Shown here in pieces: positions 48,408-57,127 of a stretch of 64,000 nt of DNA. Every line of letters starts with the position of its first letter. The first letter of the stretch is position 1. The stretch is taken from the NCBI GenBank assembly GCA_934435205.1, contig CAKSAK010000008.1, forward strand, positions 49,678 to 113,677, written 5' to 3'. The notes under the pieces were generated by a model, which was not told where the DNA came from, made no database searches, and saw only the letters and a list, made by a program, of their open reading frames with translations. The position numbers and the translations under genes are program-made. Origin of the DNA: an uncultured Ruminococcus sp. Lineage in GTDB: Bacteria; Bacillota; Clostridia; Oscillospirales; Ruminococcaceae.

Positions 48408-50069
48408 ATGACCGAACAGAAAAAGAATACTATCATAACAAGCGGCATCGCTGTACTTGCCGTGATACTGTCATATTGCTTCCGAATTGTGGGCAGGGGC
48501 AGCTTCTACCCGATGCTGTTTTCCTATCTGCGCAGCTTTATCTATATCGGTCTGTTCGCCGCCTGGGGGCTCTCCGTCCGTCAGCGGATCGTGCAAAAGC
48601 AGGTGTGCAGGTTTATGACGGTCACCGCAGTGCTGCTCATCATATGGATGGTAGTCCGTTCGGCAAAGTATTTTATATTCTGGCAGCCGGATGCCGTCCG
48701 TTACCTGTGGTATCTGTTCTATCTGCCCATGCTGTTTGTGCCTATGCTGGCGCTGCTGATTGCCATGTCATTGGGAAAGCCGGACGAATACAAATTCCCC
48801 AAGGGAATGTCGGTTCTGTGGATCATCTCCGGCGTATTGCTTCTGCTCGTGCTCACAAATGACCTGCACCAATTCGTATTTACCTTTCCGAAGGACGCCG
48901 CCGTGTGGACAGACAAAAATAACGGCTACTCGATAGGCTACTTCATTATTGTAGGCTGGCAGGTGCTGTGTGCCTTTGCCGCACTCGTAATTATGTTTTT
49001 CAAATGCCGTGTGCAAAAAGGAAGGCTCCACTTTCTGCCCATTGTTCCTATGCTGCTGACGATCGTTTACAGCGTGCTTTACTATGCGGGTGCGGATTGG
49101 CTGCTCCACTTGTTCGGCGATATTGCCGCATTCCAAAGTGTGATGTATATTCTGACCTTTGAGTTTTGCATCGCCTGTGGATATATACATTCAAACAGCC
49201 GTTATGCGGACTTGTTTGCCTCCTCTGTGGGCACATCGGCAGAGATCACCGACAAGGACTTTACCGTTCGGTATGCAGCTGTAAACACTGCGCCTATCTC
49301 AAAGGAAACGATTAAAAAAGCCGAGCAAAGCCCGGTCACGATGGGCGGCTTGACCGTTCACACCATGCCCATTGATGGCGGCTATGCCGTATGGACAGAG
49401 GATGTATCGGCTTTGCGTGACATCAAGGAGGACTCCAAGCTTCTTGCAGACGAGCTTGCCGACAGGAACAAAATACTCCGTTATGAATACAAGCGTGAAG
49501 CCAAGCGCCGCAAGGTGGAGGAGCAAAACCGCCTGTATGATCTCCTGCGTTCCGCTACGCAGACGCAGATCGACCGCATTGCAGAGCTCACTAAGGAATA
49601 CCGCCGGATCTCAAGCACCGATCACGACAGTGCCAAAACGCTCCTTGCCGAGATCGCCGTGCTGTGCAGCTATATTAAACGCCGCAAGCATCTGACGCTC
49701 CTTACCGACCGAGATATTAAAATAGCGGGTACGGAACTCCACCGTGCCTTCAATGAGTCCCTCCAAACGCTGAAGCTGTTGGGCGTCCGCAGCTCGCTCT
49801 ATGTGGACGAGTCTCTTTCCATGCTCTCCGGCAAAACGGCGACTGCTGTATTTGATTTTTACGAATCGGTTATTGAAGCCGACATTTTGAATTTAACAGG
49901 CATACAGGTAAGCCTCATAAAGGCAAACGGCTTGCGCTTGTCACTGAATGTGTGCTGCAAAGCCGACCTCTCCGCTTTGGTAAGCGGAGACAGTATCCGC
50001 TGTGAAAAAGAGGATGACGAGGAATACCAGCACCTTGTATTTGAAGCGAAAGAAGGTGACAGGAAATGA
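48408..50069 (+). CDS. 7TM membrane sensor, kinase-like
   Basis: The ATG at 48408 is taken because the upstream frame crosses the promoter. The 553-residue protein has seven predicted membrane segments in the first ~250 residues, with the layout of the HisKA_7TM sensor region (IITSGIAVLAVILSYCFRIV; YLWYLFYLPMLFVPMLALLI; FIIVGWQVLCAFAALVIMFF). A short PAS-like region and a long coiled coil follow (KILRYEYKREAKRRKVEEQN). No kinase His box or ATP-binding N-box is visible, so it may sense a signal and work through the next gene. Its stop overlaps that gene by four bases. Codon use is clearly more GC-rich than before the tRNA. Confidence 0.65.
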   Translation: MTEQKKNTIITSGIAVLAVILSYCFRIVGRGSFYPMLFSYLRSFIYIGLFAAWGLSVRQRIVQKQVCRFMTVTAVLLIIWMVVRSAKYFIFWQPDAVRYLWYLFYLPMLFVPMLALLIAMSLGKPDEYKFPKGMSVLWIISGVLLLLVLTNDLHQFVFTFPKDAAVWTDKNNGYSIGYFIIVGWQVLCAFAALVIMFFKCRVQKGRLHFLPIVPMLLTIVYSVLYYAGADWLLHLFGDIAAFQSVMYILTFEFCIACGYIHSNSRYADLFASSVGTSAEITDKDFTVRYAAVNTAPISKETIKKAEQSPVTMGGLTVHTMPIDGGYAVWTEDVSALRDIKEDSKLLADELADRNKILRYEYKREAKRRKVEEQNRLYDLLRSATQTQIDRIAELTKEYRRISSTDHDSAKTLLAEIAVLCSYIKRRKHLTLLTDRDIKIAGTELHRAFNESLQTLKLLGVRSSLYVDESLSMLSGKTATAVFDFYESVIEADILNLTGIQVSLIKANGLRLSLNVCCKADLSALVSGDSIRCEKEDDEEYQHLVFEAKEGDRK

Positions 50070-51316
50070 GTGCATTTTCTTCCCTTTCTGAATCTTGGCA
50101 GACCATGCTGCCGTTTATCATGCTTGTGGAGATCGTCCTTGAGATCGGGCTGTTTATGTATCAGCTTCTTTGCAGCAATAAGCCGATGCGCAGCCTGCTG
50201 AGTCTGGCGGTCATGGCGGTGATGATCCCGCTGCTATTCTCCGTTTCTCAGGCAGATCCCGATAATATCGGGGACGCATTTCTGCTGGACGCACCGTGGC
50301 TGATATTTGCCGCTGCCATTTTCCTTGCGGCAGTTCACTTTGCCATTGCTCTGCCGAGGGAATACCGCCGTAAAAAGAACGAGCTCTCGCCGTTCTCCAT
50401 TAAGGAAGCAACCGATAAGCTGCCTATGGGCATCTGCTTTGCCGACCCGAACGGCAGGATCATCCTGTGCAACAACCGTATGCGCAGGCTGTCCTTTGCC
50501 CTTTGCGGCCACGAGCTGCAAATCAAAAGCGATATGGAAAATGCCCTGAGCGTGCCAGACAGATCCGTAACCGTCAAGGATGATTGCTACATCCTGCCCG
50601 ACAAGACCGTCTGGCAGTTTCGCACACAAAATATCACCGTGGACAGCGATGACCGCTGGCAGCAGATAACGGCGCACAATGTAACCGAGCTGTATAACAG
50701 CTACCAAAAGCAAGAGGAAATAAATGAAGAACTGGCAGAAGTCAATCGAAAGCTCAGGAAGATGTACGCTCGCATGGAGGACGATGTCAAAGAGAAGGAA
50801 AGCCTTGACCTAAAGGTCTATATTCACGATACCATCGGGCGAAGCCTCCTGACCATCCGTGACATAATAGACAGCGGAGAGGATACCGAGCGAAAGCTTG
50901 AGGCGCTGCAAAATGCCATCGGTATGCTGGCAAACAACCGTGTCACCTCTGTCAGCACAATGGACGAGGTAAAAAGAACCGCACAGCAGCTTGGCGTGGC
51001 TGTAAAAATCGACGGCTACCTGCCCCGTGATACCGCAGCCGAGGAGCTGACCGTTGCTGCCGCCAAGGAGTGCGTGACCAACTGCATCAAGCACGCAGAC
51101 GGGAATGAGGTATATGTCCGCATTGCCCAGCGCGGCGAACGCTATGATGTTACCATAACCAACAACGGCAAAATACCCACGGAACCGATAAAGGAAGGCA
51201 GCGGCCTGTCAACGCTTCGCCGCAGTATTGAAAGCTCCGGCGGTGAAATGCATATTTCGCACAATCCACGCTTTGCTCTTCTGATTACGATTCCCGCAAA
51301 GGAGATCAGCCTATGA
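50066..51316 (+). CDS. sensor histidine kinase
   Basis: The 416-residue protein has two or three N-terminal membrane segments (MLPFIMLVEIVLEIGLFMYQ; WLIFAAAIFLAAVHFAIAL), a PAS-like domain (DKLPMGICFADPNGRIILCN), a coiled coil, a phosphoacceptor-like VYIHDTIGRSLLTIRDII (His at about 253) and an HATPase domain (AAKECVTNCIKHADGNEVYV, VTITNNGKIP, EGSGLSTLRRSIESSGGEM). This is the NarL-partner kinase type. It overlaps both neighbours (ATGA), so sensor, kinase and regulator are made together. Confidence 0.88.
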   Translation: MSAFSSLSESWQTMLPFIMLVEIVLEIGLFMYQLLCSNKPMRSLLSLAVMAVMIPLLFSVSQADPDNIGDAFLLDAPWLIFAAAIFLAAVHFAIALPREYRRKKNELSPFSIKEATDKLPMGICFADPNGRIILCNNRMRRLSFALCGHELQIKSDMENALSVPDRSVTVKDDCYILPDKTVWQFRTQNITVDSDDRWQQITAHNVTELYNSYQKQEEINEELAEVNRKLRKMYARMEDDVKEKESLDLKVYIHDTIGRSLLTIRDIIDSGEDTERKLEALQNAIGMLANNRVTSVSTMDEVKRTAQQLGVAVKIDGYLPRDTAAEELTVAAAKECVTNCIKHADGNEVYVRIAQRGERYDVTITNNGKIPTEPIKEGSGLSTLRRSIESSGGEMHISHNPRFALLITIPAKEISL

Positions 51317-51942
51317 TAAACACCATACTTGTAGAGGATGATCTATACATCCAAAAGCACTTTGTCGATCGTCTTGCGGCAGACGGCGAGTTTCATCTTG
51401 TCGGCGTTTTCCGTGACGCCTTTGAAGCGGAAAAGCACTGCGACGCCACCGTAAAGCTCGTCCTTATGGATGTGCAGACGCAGCATAAGCATTCCGGTCT
51501 TGCCGCCGCAAAGCGCATCAAAAAGGCTTTTCCGCAGATCAAAATCGTTGTGGCTACCTCGCTTGTCGATCCGCAGGTGTTAGAACGAGCCAAAATGGGT
51601 GCTGCCGACAGCCTGTGGTATAAGGACCACGGAACAGAGGAGCTGATGAGCGTGGTAAAGCGCACCCTGGCTGGCGAAAAGGTATTCCCCGATATCGCTC
51701 CGGCCATTGAAATGGAGGGTACGATGTCCGATGTCTTTTCGCCCCGGCAGTTAGACATCCTACGCCTTTATATAAAGGGCTTTACCTATCAGGAAATTGC
51801 CGATAAGCTAGGCATCTCCAAAAACGGCGTTCGCTGGAATCTGGACGATATGGTGGAAAAGAGCGGCTTTGAAAGCAGAGAAGCGCTGGTTGCAACCGCC
51901 ATTGAAAACAAGCTCATGGTAATCACCTTAAAAGACGAATAA
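51313..51942 (+). CDS. LuxR/NarL-type response regulator
   Basis: The 209-residue protein has a receiver domain with acidic EDD near the start, phosphoacceptor Asp in LVLMDVQTQHKHSG (about 54), VVATS and the Lys in WYKDHG. The C-terminal DNA-binding domain is of LuxR type: FSPRQLDILRLYIKGFTYQE and IADKLGISKNGVRWNLDDMV. It is the output of the preceding kinase and a candidate for binding the palindrome at 52034-52051. Confidence 0.93.
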   Translation: MINTILVEDDLYIQKHFVDRLAADGEFHLVGVFRDAFEAEKHCDATVKLVLMDVQTQHKHSGLAAAKRIKKAFPQIKIVVATSLVDPQVLERAKMGAADSLWYKDHGTEELMSVVKRTLAGEKVFPDIAPAIEMEGTMSDVFSPRQLDILRLYIKGFTYQEIADKLGISKNGVRWNLDDMVEKSGFESREALVATAIENKLMVITLKDE

Positions 51943-51951
51943 GCAAAACTG

Positions 51952-51982
51952 AACCCCTTGGCTGTACGGTCAAGGGGTTTTT
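51952..51982 (+). terminator. terminator of the sensor operon
   Basis: AACCCCTTG / CAAGGGGTT followed by T. Confidence 0.8.
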
Positions 51983-52033
51983 CGCGCCCAAAAGGCAAAA
52001 TTTTTTTGAAAAAATCGAGATCTTTCTTCTGTT

Positions 52034-52077
52034 ACTGGCACAAGTGCCAGTGACAAACGCCAAAAAATCAGTATAAT
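52034..52077 (+). promoter_or_regulatory. palindrome-overlapped promoter of the surface-protein unit
   Basis: ACTGGCAC-AA-GTGCCAGT (52034-52051) is an 8-bp-arm inverted repeat. Its end overlaps GTGACA (52050-52055), 16 bases before TATAAT (52072-52077). LuxR-type regulators typically bind such elements at or next to -35; the operon encoding one ends just upstream. Confidence 0.7.
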
Positions 52078-52121
52078 AGATAATGTAAGATTAGGATTGT
52101 GCTTTTAGAAGGTGGTGATGA

Positions 52122-52508
52122 ATGATGAAAAAAATCGTTCTGGACATTCAGAGTGATATCCATGCGCACACCATGGAGCGAATGCTGATGCAAAAATTGG
52201 ACGATTGCCAAGTTGTGATCTCCGAGTCGCCGGACGCAACCGCCGAGTGGTGCAAAACGCATCGACCGGATGTGCTTTTAATGGAGGTCAAGGCGTATTC
52301 GCCATGGATGTTCAAAGAACGAATGGCAATCCGTGACAAGGTAAAACGGAACACGGAAAACTGCCGGGTCATTCTCTTTGTGGATGACGATACAGACGGA
52401 GAGTTGACCGAAAAGGTACGGCAGGCAAAGCGCGAGGGTCTGATAGACGCTTTTCTCTTCGGTTCGGTATCCGAAAACTACTTTGCTTCGGTCATCGACA
52501 GTGTTTAA
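52122..52508 (+). CDS. receiver-like protein lacking the phosphoacceptor Asp
   Basis: The 128-residue protein has the size and strand order of a response-regulator receiver: KKIVLDIQSDIHAHTMERML, RPDVLLMEVKAYSPWMFKER, CRVILFVDDDTDGELTEKVR, DAFLFGSVSENYFASVI. The position of the phosphorylated Asp after LLM is Glu (LLMEV), which usually mimics the active state, and the conserved Lys near the end is not seen. There is no output domain. AAGGTGGTG gives the ribosome site. It lies between the palindrome promoter and the giant surface protein. Confidence 0.7.
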   Translation: MMKKIVLDIQSDIHAHTMERMLMQKLDDCQVVISESPDATAEWCKTHRPDVLLMEVKAYSPWMFKERMAIRDKVKRNTENCRVILFVDDDTDGELTEKVRQAKREGLIDAFLFGSVSENYFASVIDSV

Positions 52509-52567
52509 ATCAGGCAACACAAAAAGCATAAAAATCTTCAAAATAATTATGAGGGAGGAATAATAGT

Positions 52568-55500
52568 ATGACAAAAACGAACAAACGAAGGCGCATCGCC
52601 AGCGTCCTGTTGGCGCTTGTGATGCTGTTCTCACTGATGCCGAGTCAGGAGCTTGATACCCATGCCTTTTGGGACGACTACGACACCGGCGGAGATTGCC
52701 CCAACTGCGACCACTACCACTGGGCTGAGAATTTGTGCGACTGCCAGTTCTGCACCATTGACTGCAACTACGATTGCTGGGTTGAGTTCCACTGTAACGA
52801 CTGCGGTCTGTGCCTGGGCGACACGCCCTTCTGGTGCGAGGAGTGCCACAAGTGCGCGGACTGCATGGAGGAATCGCACTGCTCGACCTGCGGCAAATGC
52901 TACATCGGCGAGGATGACCAGCTGTGCGGCGAATGCCATAAGGGTCCCTGCTGCTCCATATCCATCTGCGACTCCTGCGGCTTCTGCGACGACTGCGCAA
53001 ACGATGACAGCGACCCGATGCACTGTTCTCTGTGCAACAGCTGCTTCGGTTCGGTGGACGAGTGCGTGGACGACGATGATACCGGCGTCATACACTGCAT
53101 CGATTGCCACACGGCCTGCGAGCAGTGCGAGGAATGCCTGCTGAACCAGGAATCCTGCGAGGAGTGCGGTCTGTGCCTGGAGTGCTGCCGAGATAACTCC
53201 GAGGAAGGCGGCTGCCCGGACGGCGAGACCTGCGTGGAAAGCGCCGATTGGGACGAGCACATCTGCCCGGGCTGCAGCGGCTGGATCACTGATAAGGAGG
53301 ACGAGGACGAGTTCTGCGAAACCTGCGAGCTGTGCAAGGAGTGCTGCGAGGGCAACTCTGACTGCTCAGAGGGAATGTGTGCAATGGACACGGACTATGC
53401 GGATCACTTCTGCGAGGACTGCGGTCTGTGCTTCCACGACAGCGATCCCTGCGAGGACGGCTGCGATCAGCGCTGCAAGGACTGCTGCCGAGATGCCGTG
53501 AGAGCTATGGGCTGCGATCATGACGACTGGTGCTTCAGCGACTCTGATTTTGAGGATCATCTAAAGACGGAGCATTCCGGCGCTGGACATACCCACATAG
53601 CCTCCGCCACCTGGGCGGCTGACGGAACGCAGCACTGGCACCCTTGCCGCTATTGTGACGATAAAAAGCTGAATACCGCCAACCATGAATATAACGCCGA
53701 GGGCGTGTGCAAGGTCTGCGGTTACATCAGCGGCAGCTCAATCGTCATCACCCGCCAGCCAAGGGACGTCAAGTGTAAGACATCTATCTACGATGATTAT
53801 AACGAAGAGCCGGAAAACGGCCTGCTGTTCTATGAAAATAACCCGGTCACCTTCTCTGTCATGGCAAAAAGCCTGAAGGGCGACGAGCTGACCTATCAGT
53901 GGTATAGGAAGAATAATGAGAATCCCACGGCGGCGCCCTACAAGCTGCCTGAGAATGGGTTTTACACGGGTGTGACGACCTCCACACTGAAGATGCCAGT
54001 TTCCACCCAGGCTTGCCAGGAGGATTACTCCTACTACTGTGTCATCGGCAGAAAGGGCGACCCTTCGGACACCATGAAAACGGCGGAGGCAAAGCTGACT
54101 GCCACCCATGCCTACAGCCACAAGCAGGCGGGTGTGCGTGTGCCAACGGACGACAGCGAGAGAACGCCGGAATACAAGGTCACTTGGGTCGATAAGCATG
54201 GGAATACCCATAACGGTGCCGTGGGCGGCGACCCGAAGTGCGACGGCCACAAGCTTCCGTGCCTGTTTGAAGCAGGCGAATACGAAGCGCATTATATGAC
54301 CACCGGCTCCAAGGAGCGCATCTTCCCGCATACCTTTGTGTTTGACAGAAGCTATGACGCGGTAGGCGGCGGCAAAGTCGATGTGCTCAGATGTTCCGTC
54401 TGCGACTATATCGTTCCTGTGAAGAGCCATGTCCATGATTACGGCTGGAACTGGGATTACACCGGCTTCGGCAGTATCTATGAGTATACCTTCAACATCG
54501 GCGGCTCGACCAAGACGGTGGAGGAGCTCATCATCGAATCCGACTATGCCCACCCCGAAAAGTGCAAGGTTCCCGGCTGCGAAGAGTTCATCATGGTTCC
54601 CCATAGCTGGGGCCGCTGGAATGTGGTCAAAAACCCTGATACCGAGGGCAGCAACGGCGGCATGGAGGCTGAATGCAGCGTCTGCGAGTACACAAAGACA
54701 AAAATCGACAAGGATGATGACGAAGGAACCGATCAGTGGACAAAGGACACTGCGCTGGTGACGGTGAAAAACGGTCGGGCAACCCGTATGATCGTCAAGC
54801 CCGGCGACAAGATCAGGCTTTATCCCGAGGAGAGAACCGGTCAGAAAGCCATCGGCTGGAAGGTGGAGTATCGCCGCGAATACAATGAGTATGACATCAT
54901 ACCTGTTACTAAAAATTGGAACGCCAACGAGGCGAAGACCCTGTTCAATCTGGTGACCAACGGCTCCGCCCTCGAGTGGGGCTGCACGATCCCGGAGTTC
55001 AGCGCCATGGGTGCCCCAGGCGGCGGCAGTTTCTTCTTTGAGCCTGTCTATGCAGGCTGTGACCACAGCGGCGGCACCACGGTGCTCAATGCGAAGGCAC
55101 AGATCTGCGACCGTAAGGGCTACACCGGCGACACCGCCTGCGCAGACTGCGGCCATGTCATCAGTGCCGGTTCGGATATCTACCCACCTGCAAACGCCGG
55201 TCATACCGGTCCACTGCAGCCGCTGTACTACTACGGCACGAACAACTCAGCCACCACAGACGCGAGCCATGGCGGCAAACGCTATAATGTCAATTCTGGC
55301 GACTGCCGACACCGCGCCTATGAGGGCGACTACCGCTGCACAGCTTGCGGCGGCACCGTAAAGGGCGAGACCGGCGACTTCAGGCATAGCGGTCCCCTTG
55401 AACTGCGTGATGTAAGAACGGCGACCTGTACAGAGAGGGGCTATTCCGGCAATCAGTACTGCACAGCGTGCGACAGGATCGCGAAGAAGGGCGTCTCGAC

Positions 55501-56635
55501 CCCGTCCCTCCACGAAATTGCCGATAACTACAAGCTGATCAATGAAGTTAAGCCAGGATGCACCACCACAGGCTATAGCGGCGACCAGCAGTGCAAAGCC
55601 GGCTGCGGACAGATTCTCCGCTACGGTCATGTCATTAATAAGCTCAGCCACGACTGGGACGGCGGCAAACCCGCAAAACAAGGCAAGAGCGAAGGAATTC
55701 TCTACACCTGCCAGCGCGCCGACTGCGGCGAAACAAGGTTCGTCAGAAGCTCCGCTGAGACCGAGTACACAGTCACGGTCATCAAGGGCACAGCCTCCGT
55801 TGCCACAGGCACACCTATCACCGATAAGATCGAGCAGAACACCGTTGTGACCGTTACGGCGGACGCACCGGAGGCAGGCAAGGTCTTTGACAAGTGGGTC
55901 GTGCTGGAGGGCAATGTCACTCTGACAGACGCCACCAAGGCGACTACCACCTTCACCATGCCAGGCAATGATGTGAAGCTCGAGGCCACCTATAAGGATG
56001 CGCCTCCAAGCCATACCCACAGCTACGGCACCGAGTGGAAGTATGACGACACCGATCACTGGCATGAGTGCGAGTGTGGCGATAAGGCCGACACAGCAGC
56101 ACACAGCGCAAGCGACTGGATCGTTGACACGGCAGCTACCGAAACCGCCGACGGCGCTAAGCATAAGGAATGCACCGTCTGCAAGAAGGTTCTTGAAACC
56201 GCATCTATCCCCGCAACAGGCAGCACTCATACCCACAGCTACGGTACAGAGTGGAAGTATGACGGCACCAACCACTGGCATGAGTGCGAGTGCGGCGACA
56301 AGGCCGACACGGCAGCACACAGCTTCCAGTGGGCGATCGACAAGGCCGCTACCAAGGAGGCCACCGGCATCAAGCACGAGGAATGCACCGTTTGTGGCGC
56401 CAAGCGCAGCGAGAATACGGTCATCGACAAGCTCCCCGACGGCGGCAACACCGGCAATACAGGCAGCAGTGATAATAACACCGATAAGCCAAGAAATGAC
56501 GACTCTACCAAGTGTCCTCAGACCGGTGACAACAGCAACCACATCGGTTGGCTGGCTGCTCTGTACGTCAGCGGCGGCGTTCTGACCGTGCTGGGCGTAA
56601 GCGGCAAAAAGAGAAAGAAATCCGAGGTTAAATAA
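52568..56635 (+). CDS. giant Cys-rich surface protein with sortase signal
   Basis: The 1355-residue protein has a signal peptide (NKRRRIASVLLALVMLFSLM). Residues about 38-345 hold, by hand count, about 60 Cys, mostly in C-x-x-C pairs with acidic residues (CNDCGLCLG, CSTCGKCYIG, CEECGLCLECC). Several zinc-ribbon-like modules of the form HWHPCRYCDDKKL, C-x-x-C-G-Y follow in the middle. Then comes an InlB/Flg_new-type repeat (YTVTVIKGTASVATGTPITD, TTFTMPGNDVKLEATYKD) and two copies of HTHSYGTEWKYD..HWHECECGDKAD..HKECTVCKK. It ends CPQTGD, a hydrophobic helix and a KKRKK tail: a sortase signal with C in place of L. GGGAGGAATA precedes the ATG. Confidence 0.88.
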   Translation: MTKTNKRRRIASVLLALVMLFSLMPSQELDTHAFWDDYDTGGDCPNCDHYHWAENLCDCQFCTIDCNYDCWVEFHCNDCGLCLGDTPFWCEECHKCADCMEESHCSTCGKCYIGEDDQLCGECHKGPCCSISICDSCGFCDDCANDDSDPMHCSLCNSCFGSVDECVDDDDTGVIHCIDCHTACEQCEECLLNQESCEECGLCLECCRDNSEEGGCPDGETCVESADWDEHICPGCSGWITDKEDEDEFCETCELCKECCEGNSDCSEGMCAMDTDYADHFCEDCGLCFHDSDPCEDGCDQRCKDCCRDAVRAMGCDHDDWCFSDSDFEDHLKTEHSGAGHTHIASATWAADGTQHWHPCRYCDDKKLNTANHEYNAEGVCKVCGYISGSSIVITRQPRDVKCKTSIYDDYNEEPENGLLFYENNPVTFSVMAKSLKGDELTYQWYRKNNENPTAAPYKLPENGFYTGVTTSTLKMPVSTQACQEDYSYYCVIGRKGDPSDTMKTAEAKLTATHAYSHKQAGVRVPTDDSERTPEYKVTWVDKHGNTHNGAVGGDPKCDGHKLPCLFEAGEYEAHYMTTGSKERIFPHTFVFDRSYDAVGGGKVDVLRCSVCDYIVPVKSHVHDYGWNWDYTGFGSIYEYTFNIGGSTKTVEELIIESDYAHPEKCKVPGCEEFIMVPHSWGRWNVVKNPDTEGSNGGMEAECSVCEYTKTKIDKDDDEGTDQWTKDTALVTVKNGRATRMIVKPGDKIRLYPEERTGQKAIGWKVEYRREYNEYDIIPVTKNWNANEAKTLFNLVTNGSALEWGCTIPEFSAMGAPGGGSFFFEPVYAGCDHSGGTTVLNAKAQICDRKGYTGDTACADCGHVISAGSDIYPPANAGHTGPLQPLYYYGTNNSATTDASHGGKRYNVNSGDCRHRAYEGDYRCTACGGTVKGETGDFRHSGPLELRDVRTATCTERGYSGNQYCTACDRIAKKGVSTPSLHEIADNYKLINEVKPGCTTTGYSGDQQCKAGCGQILRYGHVINKLSHDWDGGKPAKQGKSEGILYTCQRADCGETRFVRSSAETEYTVTVIKGTASVATGTPITDKIEQNTVVTVTADAPEAGKVFDKWVVLEGNVTLTDATKATTTFTMPGNDVKLEATYKDAPPSHTHSYGTEWKYDDTDHWHECECGDKADTAAHSASDWIVDTAATETADGAKHKECTVCKKVLETASIPATGSTHTHSYGTEWKYDGTNHWHECECGDKADTAAHSFQWAIDKAATKEATGIKHEECTVCGAKRSENTVIDKLPDGGNTGNTGSSDNNTDKPRNDDSTKCPQTGDNSNHIGWLAALYVSGGVLTVLGVSGKKRKKSEVK

Positions 56636-56669
56636 GCCGACGCTTCCGAAATCGAACTAGCCTAAACAC

Positions 56670-56708
56670 AATAGGCGGTGACGGATCATTCCGCCACCGC
56701 CTATTTTT
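56670..56708 (+). terminator. terminator of the surface-protein unit
   Basis: AATAGGCGGTG / CACCGCCTATT with T5. A second hairpin with T-rich tail lies at 56769-56812 (AAGAGCGCTCAGCAAGT / ACTTGCTAAGCGCTCTT). Confidence 0.8.
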
Positions 56709-56862
56709 CTGAAAGCGGGCTTGGCAGCAAGTCCCTTTCCGAAATGCGGCAATCTCCGGCACAGTTTCAAGAGCGCTCAGCAAGTAAAAAAACTTGCTAA
56801 GCGCTCTTTCTTTATGCCTAAAAGCAGATTTACTCACTGTCAAAAGCTTGAACTCACTACAA

Positions 56863-56912
56863 ATAAAAAAACGGTAACACCAGCAGGAAGTTATTTTCCT
56901 GCTAATGTTACC
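56863..56912 (-). terminator. terminator of agrBD
   Basis: On the minus strand GGTAACATTAGCAGGAA / TTCCTGCTGGTGTTACC is followed by a T-run (plus-strand A-tract at 56863-56870). Confidence 0.8.
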
Positions 56913-56992
56913 TCATTTACAAGTATCACAAGATTTAAAGGGGAATTGATAAAGGCTTTGTAATGCTTATCATAATTCTTGTAGCTTTACGC

Positions 56993-57127
56993 TTAATTCT
57001 TGTAAATGTTTTTCGGCTCTTTAGTTTGGTAGCCACCATACATTGATGCACATCCGCAGGCAGCTATACCCATTCTCTTAGTCATTCTGGCAATAAGGCT
57101 TGCAAGCAATTTCTTAAATGATCTCAT
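56993..57127 (-). CDS. agrD: AgrD-like cyclic peptide precursor, 44 aa
   Basis: The ATG at 57127 lies within the end of agrB. The product starts MRSFKKLLASLIARMTKRMG, an amphipathic basic helix, then the core AACGCASMYGGYQTKEPK and a short charged tail. This is the AgrD layout: membrane-binding leader, a Cys for thiolactone formation, and a Y-Q-x-K-x-P segment for AgrB cleavage. Two Cys (24 and 26) are possible ring closers. It is too short for usual gene calls. Confidence 0.8.
   Translation of the reverse strand: MRSFKKLLASLIARMTKRMGIAACGCASMYGGYQTKEPKNIYKN

Noticed and set aside
53738..55204. 488-codon minus-strand open frame within the surface protein gene
   Set aside because: It is the antisense shadow of a GC-rich, biased-codon gene; no ribosome site, and the plus-strand product has a signal peptide, repeats and a sorting signal.
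53577..56450. Genuine zinc-finger or LIM proteins of eukaryotic type in the surface protein
   Set aside because: The HWHEC..CGDKAD and C-x-x-C modules are common in secreted Firmicute repeat proteins; a signal peptide and sorting signal show surface location.
55247..56542. 431-codon minus-strand open frame, hydrophobic
   Set aside because: Shadow of the repeat region of the same surface protein. The apparent membrane character comes from complementing Ser/Thr/Ala codons.
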